DNA of 64,000 nt. Origin: Pseudomonas sp. P8_241. GTDB lineage: Bacteria > Pseudomonadota > Gammaproteobacteria > Pseudomonadales > Pseudomonadaceae. Within the stretch, counting starts at the first letter, position 1, and each line of letters starts with the position of its first letter. Below the pieces are notes generated by a model, which had not been told where the DNA came from, ran no database searches, and was given only the letters and a program-made list of their open reading frames with translations. This document shows positions 17,117 through 29,175 of the stretch, piece after piece. The DNA lies in NCBI RefSeq assembly GCF_034008315.1, contig NZ_CP125377.1, positions 6,326,501-6,390,500 of the forward strand, written 5' to 3'. The position numbers and the translations under genes were made by a program.

Positions 17117-18582
17117 CAATCTATTCCTAACTGATTCCAGATGGCATCGATCCGTTGTGTGACGGCATCGTCCTTGACGATCACCCGGCCCCACTCGCGG
17201 GTGGTTTCACCAGGCCATTTATGCGTGGCATCGAGGCCCATTTTCGAACCCAGGCCAGACACCGGTGAAGCGAAGTCCAGGTAGTCGATCGGCGTGTTTT
17301 CGATCATCACCGTGTCGCGCTTGGGGTCCATGCGCGTAGTGATGGCCCAGATCACATCGTTCCAGTCCCGGGCGTTGATATCGTCGTCGGTGACGATAAC
17401 GAACTTGGTGTACATGAACTGTCGCAAAAACGACCAGACACCGAGCATTACCCGCTTGGCGTGGCCGGGATAGGACTTCTTCATGGTCACGATGGCCATG
17501 CGATAGGAACAGCCCTCAGGCGGCAGATAGAAATCGGTGATCTCCGGGAACTGCTTCTGCAGGATCGGCACGAACACTTCGTTCAACGCAACGCCGAGGA
17601 TCGCCGGCTCATCCGGCGGACGGCCGGTGTAGGTGCTGTGGTAGATCGGCTTGATCCGGTGGGTGATGCGCTCAACGGTGAACACCGGGAAGCTGTCGAC
17701 TTCGTTGTAGTAACCGGTGTGGTCGCCGTAAGGGCCTTCATCGGCCATCTCGCCCGGATGGATCACGCCTTCGAGGATGATCTCGGCGGTGGCCGGCACT
17801 TGCAGGTCGTTGCCCCGGCACTTCACCAGTTCGGTGCGATTACCGCGCAAGAGGCCAGCGAAGGCGTACTCGGAAAGGCTGTCGGGGACAGGCGTCACTG
17901 CACCAAGGATGGTCGCAGGGTCGGCGCCCAGCGCCACGGCCACGGGGAACGGCTGGCCCGGATGCTTCTCGCACCACTCTCGGTAGTCCAGCGCGCCGCC
18001 GCGGTGGCTCAGCCAGCGCATGATGACCTTGTTGCGGCCAATCACTTGCTGACGATAGATGCCGAGGTTCTGGCGATCCTTGTTCGGGCCTTTGGTGACG
18101 GTCAGGCCCCAAGTGATCAGCGGCGCAACATCGCCCGGCCAGCAGGTCTGTACTGGCAGTGTCGAGAGGTCGACGTCGTCGCCTTCGATGACCACTTCCT
18201 GGCAGACCGCATCTTTGACGACCTTGGGTGCCATCGAAATGATCTTGCGGAAAATCGGCAGTTTGGACCAGGCATCTTTCAGCCCCTTCGGCGGCTCGGG
18301 TTCCTTGAGGAACGCCAGCAACTTGCCGATCTCGCGCAGTTCGCTGACCGCTTCGGCGCCCATGCCCAACGCCACACGCTCGGGGGTGCCGAACAGATTG
18401 CCGAGCACCGGTATGTCGTAACCGGTAGGCTTTTCGAATAGCAGGGCCGGGCCTTTTGCGCGCAATGTGCGGTCGCAGACCTCGGTCATTTCGAGCACTG
18501 GGGACACCGGGATCTGGATGCGCTTGAGTTCGCCGCGCTGTTCCAGCCCGCTGATAAAGTCGCGCAAGTCGCGATACTGCAT
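17116..18582 (-). CDS. ubiD: 3-octaprenyl-4-hydroxybenzoate decarboxylase
   Basis: 488 aa, the usual UbiD length (E. coli 497). It uses prenylated FMN, made by UbiX, to decarboxylate the prenylated hydroxybenzoate in ubiquinone synthesis. N-terminal [22 protein letters not shown] and the central [20 protein letters not shown] and [15 protein letters not shown] segments are characteristic of the family, the last carrying the catalytic Glu region. Followed by the coupled ferredoxin reductase gene. Confidence 0.96.
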   Translation of the reverse strand: MQYRDLRDFISGLEQRGELKRIQIPVSPVLEMTEVCDRTLRAKGPALLFEKPTGYDIPVLGNLFGTPERVALGMGAEAVSELREIGKLLAFLKEPEPPKGLKDAWSKLPIFRKIISMAPKVVKDAVCQEVVIEGDDVDLSTLPVQTCWPGDVAPLITWGLTVTKGPNKDRQNLGIYRQQVIGRNKVIMRWLSHRGGALDYREWCEKHPGQPFPVAVALGADPATILGAVTPVPDSLSEYAFAGLLRGNRTELVKCRGNDLQVPATAEIILEGVIHPGEMADEGPYGDHTGYYNEVDSFPVFTVERITHRIKPIYHSTYTGRPPDEPAILGVALNEVFVPILQKQFPEITDFYLPPEGCSYRMAIVTMKKSYPGHAKRVMLGVWSFLRQFMYTKFVIVTDDDINARDWNDVIWAITTRMDPKRDTVMIENTPIDYLDFASPVSGLGSKMGLDATHKWPGETTREWGRVIVKDDAVTQRIDAIWNQLGID

Positions 18583-18683
18583 GCGTGAGCCTCGTGTTGG
18601 CCGTGGCGTTCGGGGCAGGCAGTTTAGCGCCGAACCCTTCGGTTCAGAACCACGAACTGCCTGTTGATCAAAAAACAGATAGC

Positions 18684-18709
18684 AAAAAGCCGGGTTTCCC
18701 CGGCTTTTT
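18684..18709 (-). terminator. Rho gene terminator
   Basis: Hairpin AAAAAGCCGG / CCGGCTTTTT, 12 bases downstream of the rho stop codon on the minus strand. Symmetric A and T tracts allow function in both directions. Confidence 0.88.
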
Positions 18710-18721
18710 GGCCTGCTCGAC

Positions 18722-19981
<1,260 letters not shown>

Positions 19982-20178
19982 ATAGGAATGACGTAATCAT
20001 TTATGGAGGGGGGAAATTAAGCTTTTGGCTTAATGAGGCCGCGCCGCAGAGAAGGCGACAGGATCGCGTACTTATTCGAAAAGGAGTGCGTCGGCGACGG
20101 CTAGCAGGGGGCACTGGAGAAACCAGCGCGGGGCCGAATGTAACACCTGAGTTTCGGAGCGTCTAGCCCTCTATAACG

Positions 20179-20208
20179 AAAAAGCCCCGCTATTTGCGGG
20201 GCTTTTTT
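20179..20208 (-). terminator. trxA terminator
   Basis: Stem AAAAAGCCCCGC / GCGGGGCTTTTTT with a 5-base loop, 20 bases after the trxA stop codon. Confidence 0.9.
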
Positions 20209-20228
20209 CTGACACGCTGCAACGACGC

Positions 20229-20558
20229 TTAGATGTTGGCGTCGAGGAAAGCGGCCAGTTGCGACTTCGACAGTGCGCCGACCTTGGTCGCTTCAACGTT
20301 GCCGTTCTTGAACAGCATCAGGGTCGGGATACCGCGCACGCCGTGCTTGGCCGGGGTTTCCTGGTTTTCGTCGATGTTCAGTTTGGCAACGGTCAGCTTG
20401 CCTTTGTAGGTTTCGGCAATTTCGTCCAGAACCGGAGCGATCATTTTGCAAGGGCCACACCACTCAGCCCAGTAGTCGACCAGTACAGCGCCTTCGGCCT
20501 TGAGTACGTCGGCCTCGAAGCTAGCGTCGCTAACGTGTTTGATAAGATCGCTGCTCAT
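20229..20558 (-). CDS. trxA: Thioredoxin 1
   Basis: 109 aa; the redox motif WCGPC is at residues 33-37 and the cis-proline loop [11 protein letters not shown] near residue 75. General cytoplasmic disulfide reductase that serves ribonucleotide reductase, PAPS reductase and others. The trxA-rho order is conserved in gammaproteobacteria. A clear GGAGAATTCC ribosome site precedes the ATG. Divergent from ppx. Confidence 0.98.
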   Translation of the reverse strand: MSSDLIKHVSDASFEADVLKAEGAVLVDYWAEWCGPCKMIAPVLDEIAETYKGKLTVAKLNIDENQETPAKHGVRGIPTLMLFKNGNVEATKVGALSKSQLAAFLDANI

Positions 20559-20778
20559 GGAATTCTCCAGGTTGTAAGCAAAAAAACGTGGCCCATCATA
20601 GCCGCCCTTCCTACGTTCAGGAAGGTGCAGATGATTGAGTCTCGCTATGGTGGCTCATGAATTTGGGTATAGCCCATGTCCGCAAGCCGTGCGCTGGATC
20701 AAGGCATTGAACCATGCGCGTTGGCGTCAGCCGTTGATCGTGGCACGATGTCGAGGTTATCGACCGAGACCCCTGACC

Positions 20779-22281
20779 ATGCCGCAATCCAAAGCCAAGA
20801 ATCTGTCCCTGATCGCCGCAATCGACCTGGGCTCCAACAGCTTTCACATGGTCGTGGCCAAAGCCCAGAACGGTGAAATCCGCATTCTCGAGCGCCTCGG
20901 GGAGAAAGTTCAGCTGGCGGCCGGCATCGACGAAGAGCGCCGCCTCAGCGAAGAGTCGATGCAGCGCGGGCTCGACTGTCTCAAGCGCTTTGCCCAACTG
21001 ATCAACGGTATGCCAACAGGCGCCGTGCGGATCGTTGGCACCAACGCCCTGCGCGAAGCCCGTAACCGTGCCGAATTTATCCATCGCGCCGAAGAAATCC
21101 TCGGTCACCCCGTGGAAGTCATTTCCGGCCGTGAAGAGGCGCGCCTGATTTACCTCGGCGTCTCCCACACCCTCGCCGACACACCGGGCAAGCGCCTGGT
21201 GGCCGACATTGGCGGCGGCAGTACTGAATTCATCATCGGCCAGCGCTTCGAACCGCTGCTGCGCGAAAGCCTGCAGATGGGTTGCGTCAGCTTCACCCAG
21301 CGTTATTTCAAGGACGGAAAGATCACCCCAGCCCGCTACGCCCAGGCGTACACCGCAGCGCGGCTGGAAATCATGAGCATCGAACACGCCCTGCACCGCC
21401 TGACCTGGGATGAAGCCATTGGCTCCTCGGGCACCATCCGCGCCATCGGCCTGGCCCTCAAGGCTGGCGGCCATGGCACCGGCGAGGTCAACGCCGAAGG
21501 GCTGGCGTGGCTCAAGCGCAAGCTGATCAAGCTCGGCGATGTCGAGAAGATCGACTTCGAAGGCATCAAACCGGACCGCCGGGCGATTTTCCCGGCAGGC
21601 CTGGCGATTCTCGAAGCCATCTTCGATGCTCTGGAACTGCAACGCATGGATCACTGCGAAGGCGCCCTGCGTGAAGGCGTGCTCTATGACCTGCTCGGCC
21701 GCCATCATCATGAAGACGTGCGCGAACGTACCCTCACCTCGCTGATGGAGCGTTATCACGTCGACCTGGAGCAGGCGGTGCGCGTCGAGCGCAAGGCTCT
21801 GCATGCCTTCGATCAGGTGGCTGCAGACTGGGATCTGGAAGACGGCGTCTGGCGCGAACTGCTCGGCTGGGCTGCCAAGGTCCATGAAGTGGGCCTGGAC
21901 ATCGCCCACTATCAGTACCACAAGCACGGCGCTTACCTGATCGAGCATTCGGATCTGGCCGGGTTCTCCCGCGAAGATCAATTGATGCTCGCACTGTTGG
22001 TGCGCGGCCACCGCCGCAACATTCCCAAGGACAAGTTTGCCGATATCGAAGTTGACGGCATCAAGCTGATCCGCCTGTGCGTACTGCTGCGCTTTGCGAT
22101 CCTGTTCCACCACATCCGCGGCACCCAGCAAATGCCTCAGGTGGAACTGAACGCCAATGGCAACAGCCTGGAAGTGGTATTCCCGGAAAACTGGCTGGAT
22201 GAAAACCAGTTGACCCAGGCCGACTTCGAAATTGAAGCGCAATGGCTGACCCGGGTCGATATCGTCCTCAGTGTTCGCTGA
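20779..22281 (+). CDS. ppx: Exopolyphosphatase
   Basis: 500 aa from the ATG at 20779 (the open frame starts earlier but the family begins [20 protein letters not shown]). It removes terminal phosphate from long polyphosphate chains and may hydrolyse pppGpp. ASKHA phosphate loops [14 protein letters not shown] and [13 protein letters not shown] are present, and the C-terminal half contains an HD-like helical domain ([21 protein letters not shown]). Convergent with ppk1, with a REP element and bidirectional terminator between. Confidence 0.95.
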   Translation: MPQSKAKNLSLIAAIDLGSNSFHMVVAKAQNGEIRILERLGEKVQLAAGIDEERRLSEESMQRGLDCLKRFAQLINGMPTGAVRIVGTNALREARNRAEFIHRAEEILGHPVEVISGREEARLIYLGVSHTLADTPGKRLVADIGGGSTEFIIGQRFEPLLRESLQMGCVSFTQRYFKDGKITPARYAQAYTAARLEIMSIEHALHRLTWDEAIGSSGTIRAIGLALKAGGHGTGEVNAEGLAWLKRKLIKLGDVEKIDFEGIKPDRRAIFPAGLAILEAIFDALELQRMDHCEGALREGVLYDLLGRHHHEDVRERTLTSLMERYHVDLEQAVRVERKALHAFDQVAADWDLEDGVWRELLGWAAKVHEVGLDIAHYQYHKHGAYLIEHSDLAGFSREDQLMLALLVRGHRRNIPKDKFADIEVDGIKLIRLCVLLRFAILFHHIRGTQQMPQVELNANGNSLEVVFPENWLDENQLTQADFEIEAQWLTRVDIVLSVR

Positions 22282-22286
22282 CGTCC

Positions 22287-22371
22287 CTGTAGGAGCCGGC
22301 TTGCCGGCGATGCGTTATCACGCCATGCGGTGACTGAACGTACGCCATCGCTGGCAAGCCAGCTCCTACAG
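22287..22371. repeat. REP-like inverted repeat
   Basis: Arms CTGTAGGAGCCGGCTTGCCG and CTGGCAAGCCAGCTCCTACAG, in the convergent gap between ppx and ppk1. Confidence 0.88.
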
Positions 22372-22385
22372 AATTCGGTGAAAAC

Positions 22386-22417
22386 AAAAATGGCGATCCC
22401 TTGGGATCGCCATTTTT
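22386..22417. terminator. Bidirectional terminator between ppx and ppk1
   Basis: Perfect 15-bp stem AAAAATGGCGATCCC / GGGATCGCCATTTTT with a 2-base loop, extended by further T. Serves both convergent genes. Confidence 0.92.
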
Positions 22418-22433
22418 TTACTCCCGGCCGGCG

Positions 22434-24656
22434 TTACCGCACAGTCAGGATCGGGCTGCCCAATCGCTCCAGCAAAGTAGCCTGGGCGCTGCGCGGGTTC
22501 TGGTTGCCGGTCGGCGTGTTACGGATGTAACGACCGTCCGACTGCAGGCTCCAGCTGTGCGTATTGTCGGTGAGATACAACTCCAGCTCTTTCTTGACCC
22601 GCATGATCAGCTTCTTGCCTTCGACCGGGAAGCAAGTCTCGACGCGCTTGTCGAGGTTGCGCTCCATCCAGTCGGCGCTGGAGAGGAACATTTGCTCGTC
22701 GCCGCCATTTAGGAAGTAGAAGACCCGGGTGTGTTCCAGGAAACGTCCGATGATCGAACGCACGTGGATATTGTGCGACACCCCGGCGATGCCCGGTCGC
22801 AGGCAGCACATGCCACGCACCACCAGATCGATGCGCACGCCCGACTGGCTGGCCTTGTATAGCGCGCGGATGATCTTCGGATCGGTCAGCGAGTTGAACT
22901 TGGCAATGATGTGCGCCGGCTTGCCGTCGACGGCGAACTGGGTTTCGCGGGCAATCATGTCGAGCATGCCCTTCTTCAGGGTGAACGGCGCGTGCAGCAA
23001 CTTCTTCATGCGCAGGGTTTTACCCATGCCGATCAACTGGCTGAACAATTTGCCAACGTCTTCACACAAGGCATCGTCAGAGGTCAGCAGGCTGTAGTCG
23101 GTATACAGGCGGGCGTTGCCGGCGTGGTAGTTACCGGTGCCGAGGTGCGCGTAACGCACGATCTCACCGGCCTCGCGGCGCAGGATGAGCATCATCTTGG
23201 CGTGGGTCTTGAAGCCGACCACACCGTAGATCACCACCGCACCGGCCGCTTGCAGACGGCTGGCCAGTTGCAGGTTGGACTCTTCGTCGAAGCGCGCACG
23301 CAGTTCGATCACCGCAGTGACTTCCTTGCCGTTGCGCGCTGCATCCACCAGCGCATCGACGATTTCCGAGTTGGCGCCCGACCGGTACAAGGTCTGACGC
23401 ACCGCCAGCACGTGCGGATCCTTGGCGGCCTGGCGCAGCAAGTCGACCACCGGGGTGAACGACTCGAACGGGTGCAGCAGCAGAATGTCCTGCTTGCTGA
23501 TCACGCTGAAGATGTTCTCGCTGTTTTGCAGCAGCTTCGGGATCTGTGGGGTGAAGGGCAGATATTGCAGCTCGCGCTGACTGTCCAGGCCGGTGATGCT
23601 GAACAGACGCGTCAGGTTCACCGGACCATTGACTTGATACAGCTCCGACTCGCTCAAGTTGAATTGCTTGAGCAGGTAATCGGACAGATGTTTCGGGCAG
23701 GTGTCGGCCACTTCCAGACGCACCGCATCACCGTAACGACGCGAGAACAACTCACCACGCAGGGCGCGGGCAAGGTCTTCGACATCTTCGGAGTCCAGCG
23801 CCAGGTCGGCGTTGCGGGTCAGGCGGAACTGATAGCAGCCCTTCACCTTCATGCCCTGGAACAGGTCATCGGCGTGAGCGTGAATCATCGACGACAGGAA
23901 GACATAATTGTCGCCAGCGCCGCCGACTTCTTCCGGCACCTTGATGATGCGCGGCAACAGACGAGGCGCAGGAATGATCGCCAGGCCAGAGTCGCGGCCG
24001 AAGGCATCGACGCCTTCAAGTTCGACGATGAAGTTGAGGCTCTTGTTCACCAGCAACGGGAACGGGTGCGTCGGGTCGAGGCCGATCGGAGTGATGATCG
24101 GCGCGATTTCGTCACGGAAGTAGCGACGTACCCAGGTCTTGAGCTTGGTCGTCCAGTTACGGCGCCGGATGAAGCGGACCTGATGTTTCTCCAGCTCCGG
24201 CAACAGAATGTCATTGAGAATGGCGTACTGACGATCAACGTGACCGTGCACCAGTTCGCTGATGCGCGCCAGCGCCTGATGCGGTTGCAGGCCATCGGCG
24301 CCCGCCTGCTCACGGGCAAAGGTGATCTGCTTCTTCAGGCCGGCAACGCGAATCTCGAAGAACTCGTCCAGGTTACTGGAGAAGATCAGCAAAAACTTCA
24401 GCCGCTCCAGCAACGGGTAGGACTCATCCAGTGCCTGCTCCAGCACGCGGATATTGAACTGCAGTTGCGACAGCTCACGGTGGATGTACAGGCTGCTGTC
24501 ATCCAGACCGGGAATCGCAATCGCCGGCGCTGCCACAGCAGCCTCGACGACCACGGCAGGCGGAGCAGGCTCCAGCTCCGGCGGGGTCTCGTCGATTTGC
24601 TCCACCACCGGTTGAGCGTCTTTTACGGCAACTTCAGTGAGTACTTCGGTATTCAT
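22434..24656 (-). CDS. ppk1: Polyphosphate kinase 1
   Basis: 740 aa, longer than E. coli PPK (688) because of an N-terminal extension rich in Glu, Pro and Ala (first 45 residues), as common in Pseudomonas. It makes polyphosphate reversibly from [24 protein letters not shown] opens the N domain; the catalytic phospholipase-D-like segment [20 protein letters not shown] carries the autophosphorylated His, and a second one, [20 protein letters not shown], follows. Starts 18 bases before hemB ends in the order hemB then ppk1 on the minus strand. Confidence 0.96.
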   Translation of the reverse strand: MNTEVLTEVAVKDAQPVVEQIDETPPELEPAPPAVVVEAAVAAPAIAIPGLDDSSLYIHRELSQLQFNIRVLEQALDESYPLLERLKFLLIFSSNLDEFFEIRVAGLKKQITFAREQAGADGLQPHQALARISELVHGHVDRQYAILNDILLPELEKHQVRFIRRRNWTTKLKTWVRRYFRDEIAPIITPIGLDPTHPFPLLVNKSLNFIVELEGVDAFGRDSGLAIIPAPRLLPRIIKVPEEVGGAGDNYVFLSSMIHAHADDLFQGMKVKGCYQFRLTRNADLALDSEDVEDLARALRGELFSRRYGDAVRLEVADTCPKHLSDYLLKQFNLSESELYQVNGPVNLTRLFSITGLDSQRELQYLPFTPQIPKLLQNSENIFSVISKQDILLLHPFESFTPVVDLLRQAAKDPHVLAVRQTLYRSGANSEIVDALVDAARNGKEVTAVIELRARFDEESNLQLASRLQAAGAVVIYGVVGFKTHAKMMLILRREAGEIVRYAHLGTGNYHAGNARLYTDYSLLTSDDALCEDVGKLFSQLIGMGKTLRMKKLLHAPFTLKKGMLDMIARETQFAVDGKPAHIIAKFNSLTDPKIIRALYKASQSGVRIDLVVRGMCCLRPGIAGVSHNIHVRSIIGRFLEHTRVFYFLNGGDEQMFLSSADWMERNLDKRVETCFPVEGKKLIMRVKKELELYLTDNTHSWSLQSDGRYIRNTPTGNQNPRSAQATLLERLGSPILTVR

Positions 24657-24674
24657 CGAATGTTCCTGGGAGGG

Positions 24675-25814
<1,140 letters not shown>

Positions 25815-25895
25815 TCACGTCGAGACACATTTGGACACTTTCCTGAATGTGCCCGAAGGGTTAGGCTGCGCGTTCATTTCGCCAGCACCCAGACA

Positions 25896-26528
25896 ATGCT
25901 CCAACAATTTCTGCATGACTTCGGCTATTTTGCCCTGTTCCTTGGCACGTTTTTCGAAGGCGAAACCATTCTCGTGCTCGCGGGCTTCCTCGCGTTCCGT
26001 GGATACATGGACATCAACCTGGTGGTGGTCGTGGCTTTTTGCGGCAGTTATGCCGGCGATCAGCTGTGGTACTTCCTGGGACGCAAGCACGGCCGCAAAT
26101 TACTGGCCCGCAAACCTCGTTGGCAAATGATGGGTGACCGGGCGCTGGAGCATATCCGCAGACACCCGGATATCTGGGTCCTGAGTTTCCGCTTCGTTTA
26201 CGGATTGCGCACCGTCATGCCGGTGGCCATCGGTCTGTCGGGTTATCCGCCGGGACGTTACCTGTTGCTGAACGGGATTGGTGCGGCAATCTGGGCCACT
26301 GCCCTCGCGGCAGCGGCCTATCACTTTGGCGCGGTACTCGAAGGCATGCTCGGCAGCGTGAAGAAGTATGAACTGTGGGTACTCGGCGCCTTGCTGGTCC
26401 TGGGCGTGGTGCTATGGCTGCGTCGGCGCTTCAAGAATGCCCGCCTGGCCAAAAAGATCTACGCCGACGAACAGGCCCTGAAAGCCGAACGAGCCAAAAC
26501 CGAAGGCCCTACGACGCCAGCCGAGTGA
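25896..26528 (+). CDS. DedA family inner-membrane protein
   Basis: 210 aa integral membrane protein. Motifs of the DedA/SNARE-associated family: FFEGETILVLAGFLA near residue 20, FCGSYAGDQLWYFLGRKHG near 50 and SFRFVYGLRTVMPVAIGLS with the conserved F.R....R pattern near 100. DedA proteins act in membrane lipid recycling (some are undecaprenyl-phosphate or phosphatidylethanolamine translocases) and proton-dependent physiology. The last 20 bases overlap the convergent hydroxylase gene. Confidence 0.92.
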   Translation: MLQQFLHDFGYFALFLGTFFEGETILVLAGFLAFRGYMDINLVVVVAFCGSYAGDQLWYFLGRKHGRKLLARKPRWQMMGDRALEHIRRHPDIWVLSFRFVYGLRTVMPVAIGLSGYPPGRYLLLNGIGAAIWATALAAAAYHFGAVLEGMLGSVKKYELWVLGALLVLGVVLWLRRRFKNARLAKKIYADEQALKAERAKTEGPTTPAE

Positions 26529-27744
26529 AGCGGTTTCTACAGCAGTAGAGGCCGATTCCACTCAACAGGCTGTAACTGAGCAAGCCGACCCAACCCACGG
26601 CACTGGCTGGCCATAGTCCCACCATCGGCGCCAGCCACACCAGCGGCAGGTTCGATGCCAGTCGCAATAGCTCCAGCTTCAACGCCCACGGGCGATTCTC
26701 CAGGGCCACGCCCAGTACAAACAAGCCGAACGCCACCGCTCCCCAGCCCAACAGGAGGGCGGCGGCCGGCAAGCGCGGCTCCAGATTCATCAGGTAACTG
26801 CCCAGCGCAATGTAGGCGCAGAACTGCAACAGCACGTAGACCTGTTGACGCCCGTCCAGCGCCACTTCGAACTTGCGGAACTGGCTCAGGTCCGGCTTGT
26901 TCATGGGATATTTGGCCGCCACATCAGCCGGCCGCCAACCGGTGCGCATGAACCAGATTCGCAGCTTGTCCCAGGTATTTTCGGCACGCCGGGCGTCTGC
27001 CCATAGTTGCGCATAGAACTGCACATTCGCCCACACCGGATTCCAGCTCGCCAAGGGCGTGGTCACGCCGAAAATCACTGGTTCGTTGTCGTCTTCTTCC
27101 TGGAACGAGCCGAATAGACGGTCCCAAATAATGAACACCCCGCCGTAGTTGCGATCCATGTAGAGAGCGTTCTGTGCATGGTGAGCCCGATGATTGGATG
27201 GCGTGACGAAAAACCACTCGAACCAGCCGAGCTTGGGAATGTGCCGCGTGTGCACCCAGAACTGGTACAGCAAATTGAGCGCTGCGACACTGACGAACAC
27301 AATCAACGGCACACCAACGACCGCCATCGGCAGATAGAAAATCCAGCTCAACAGAAAACCGGTGCTGGTTTGGCGCAAGGCGGTGGACAGGTTGTAGTCC
27401 TCGCTCTGGTGATGCACCGAATGGGCGGCCCAGAGGATATTGCGCTCGTGCCCCATGCGGTGCAGCCAGTAGTAGCAGAAGTCATAAAAGACGAAGGCCA
27501 ATACCCAGACCCAGACGCTGTCGGCGGGCAGCTCGAACAGCGCCAGATGCTTGAGAGCGAAGGCGTAGGTCACCAACCCCACACCCTTGGTCAAAAGGCC
27601 CGTGGTGGTCGACAACACACCGGTGCTGATGCTGTTGATCGCGTCCGCCACCCGATAGTTGCTGACCCCGCGCCAACGATCGGCCAGCAATTCGACGGCA
27701 ATCAGCACAAAGAAAAACGGCACCGCATACAGAATGAAGTCCAT
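26509..27744 (-). CDS. Sterol desaturase/fatty acid hydroxylase family membrane protein
   Basis: 411 aa multi-pass protein with the three histidine clusters of di-iron membrane hydroxylases: WLHRMGHERN (near 95), AAHSVHHQSEDYN (near 108) and TPSNHRAHHAQNALYMDRNYGG (near 183), plus the trailing WDRLFGSFQ. The N-terminal 280 residues are the hydroxylase domain; the C-terminal 120 residues are hydrophobic and less conserved, so the protein is longer than simple members of the family. Substrate unknown, possibly a lipid alkyl chain. Confidence 0.9.
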   Translation of the reverse strand: MDFILYAVPFFFVLIAVELLADRWRGVSNYRVADAINSISTGVLSTTTGLLTKGVGLVTYAFALKHLALFELPADSVWVWVLAFVFYDFCYYWLHRMGHERNILWAAHSVHHQSEDYNLSTALRQTSTGFLLSWIFYLPMAVVGVPLIVFVSVAALNLLYQFWVHTRHIPKLGWFEWFFVTPSNHRAHHAQNALYMDRNYGGVFIIWDRLFGSFQEEDDNEPVIFGVTTPLASWNPVWANVQFYAQLWADARRAENTWDKLRIWFMRTGWRPADVAAKYPMNKPDLSQFRKFEVALDGRQQVYVLLQFCAYIALGSYLMNLEPRLPAAALLLGWGAVAFGLFVLGVALENRPWALKLELLRLASNLPLVWLAPMVGLWPASAVGWVGLLSYSLLSGIGLYCCRNRFTRLAS

Positions 27745-27859
27745 GACGCGCCCTGATCGGAATCTTGAGGACAGATGCTAGGTGTAGCCGCGAATTAACC
27801 CTATGGCAACGAGTGACAAATTAGTGGACATTTAACGCCATGAATCTGGAGAAAAGCCC

Positions 27860-28528
27860 ATGAGCAAAAAAGTTGCAGTGATCCTTTCCGGTTGTGGCGT
27901 ATACGACGGCGCCGAGATTTACGAAAGTGTGATTACCCTGTTGCGCCTGGACCAGCGTGGCGCGCAGGTGCAGTGTTTCGCACCCGATATCGCGCAATTG
28001 CATGTGATCAACCACCTGACCGGGCAAGAAATGCCCGAGTCGCGCAATGTACTGGTGGAGTCGGCGCGCATTGCCCGTGGCGAGGTCAAGGACATCCGTG
28101 AGGCAAACGCCGAAGAGTTCGACGCACTGATCGTTCCCGGCGGTTTCGGTTCGGCCAAGAACCTTTCCAATTTCGCCATCGCAGGCACCGGCTGCAGCGT
28201 TCAACCGGATGTACTGACGCTGACCGAAGCCTTTGCCGAGGCAGGCAAGCCGGTCGGCCTGATCTGCATTTCTCCGGCCCTGGCCGCAAAAATCTACGGC
28301 CCCGGTGTGACCTGTACGATCGGCAACGACACCGACACAGCCGCCGCGCTGAACAAGATGGGGGCGACCCACAAGGAATGCGCAGTGAACGACATCGTCG
28401 AGGACAAGGCGCGCAAACTGGTGACGACTCCGGCTTACATGCTGGCGCAATCGATCAGTGAAGCGGCGTCCGGGATCAACAAGCTCGTGGATCGCGTGCT
28501 GGAACTGACCCACGAAAACGACGCGTAA
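27860..28528 (+). CDS. elbB: ElbB, DJ-1/PfpI superfamily glyoxalase-like protein
   Basis: 222 aa single-domain protein of the DJ-1/PfpI fold. Family motifs: VAVILSGCGVYDGAEIYESV at the N-terminus, LIVPGGFGSAKNLSNFA near 90, and the nucleophile elbow KPVGLICISPALAAKIYG near 135 with the reactive cysteine. E. coli ElbB was first linked to isoprenoid biosynthesis and later shown to have glyoxalase activity. Strong AGGAGAAAAGCCC-like site (GGAGAAAAGCCC) before ATG. Confidence 0.93.
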   Translation: MSKKVAVILSGCGVYDGAEIYESVITLLRLDQRGAQVQCFAPDIAQLHVINHLTGQEMPESRNVLVESARIARGEVKDIREANAEEFDALIVPGGFGSAKNLSNFAIAGTGCSVQPDVLTLTEAFAEAGKPVGLICISPALAAKIYGPGVTCTIGNDTDTAAALNKMGATHKECAVNDIVEDKARKLVTTPAYMLAQSISEAASGINKLVDRVLELTHENDA

Positions 28529-28538
28529 AAGCAAAATC

Positions 28539-28614
28539 AAAAGATCGCAGCCTGCGGCAGCTCCTACGGATACGCACCGATCCATTGTAGGAGCTGCCGC
28601 AGGCTGCGATCTTT
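28539..28614. repeat. Inverted repeat with GATCGCAGCCTGCGGCAGCTCCTAC arms
   Basis: Long near-perfect palindrome; arms AAAGATCGCAGCCTGCGGCA and TGCCGCAGGCTGCGATCTTT. GTAGGAG lies at the inner ends here, the reverse of the other REP-like elements. Could also act as terminator for the convergent elbB and yaiI genes because of the T-run. A sister copy is at 31959-32030. Confidence 0.92.
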
Positions 28615-29070
28615 TCAGATCTTACGGGTGAGCCGGGTCAGGATCCGATCCAGCGCGTTGGCAAACGCCTGCTTCTCACGCTCGCCAAACGGTGCCGGGC
28701 CACCGCTCACTTGGCCCTGTTCACGCAGATCGGTAAACAGATTACGCACCGCCAACCGATCACCCATGTTCTGCGCGTCAAACTCCTTGCCACGCGGATC
28801 CAGCGCGGCCACACCCTTCTTCACCAAACGATCGGCCAGCGGCACGTCGCTGCAAATCACCAGCTCGCCGGGAACCGCGTGTTCCACCAGATAATCATCT
28901 GCGGCATCCGGGCCGCTCGGCACTACGATCAACTTGACCAGCGCCAGACCCGGTTTGATCTGCGGTTGCCCGGCCACCAGCACCACTTCGAACTGACGCT
29001 TGAGGGCGAACTTCACTACCAGGTCCTTGGCCGCCCGGGGGCAGGCGTCGGCATCGATCCATACGCGCAT
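28615..29070 (-). CDS. YaiI/YqxD (UPF0178, DUF188) family protein
   Basis: 151 aa from the second of two adjacent ATGs (the first, one codon earlier, is equally possible; GAGG lies 5 and 8 bases upstream respectively). The PIN-like family motif MRVWIDADACPRAAKDLV, then KLIVVPSGPDAADDYLV and VICSDVPLADRLVKKG, identifies UPF0178. A nuclease-like fold is suspected for the family but no activity is established. Confidence 0.92.
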   Translation of the reverse strand: MRVWIDADACPRAAKDLVVKFALKRQFEVVLVAGQPQIKPGLALVKLIVVPSGPDAADDYLVEHAVPGELVICSDVPLADRLVKKGVAALDPRGKEFDAQNMGDRLAVRNLFTDLREQGQVSGGPAPFGEREKQAFANALDRILTRLTRKI

Positions 29071-29093
29071 CATGTTTTCCTCTGTTGAAAAGC

Positions 29094-29157
29094 ATCGCGG
29101 GCAGACTCGCTCCCACAAGGTTAACGCTAATCCTGTGGGCGAGCCTGCTCGCGATTA
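29094..29157. repeat. REP-like inverted repeat (GTGGG variant)
   Basis: Arms ATCGCGGGCAGACTCGCTCCCAC and GTGGGCGAGCCTGCTCGCGAT around GGTTAACGC, with GTGGG in place of GTAGG, lying between the FTR1 gene end and yaiI start. Confidence 0.82.
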
Positions 29158-29175
29158 TGAGCGTAGCGAATGCTG

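Noticed and set aside
20617-22242. 541-codon frame opposite ppx
   Set aside because: Mirror of the ppx reading frame; no recognisable domain and it would lack a terminator or promoter.
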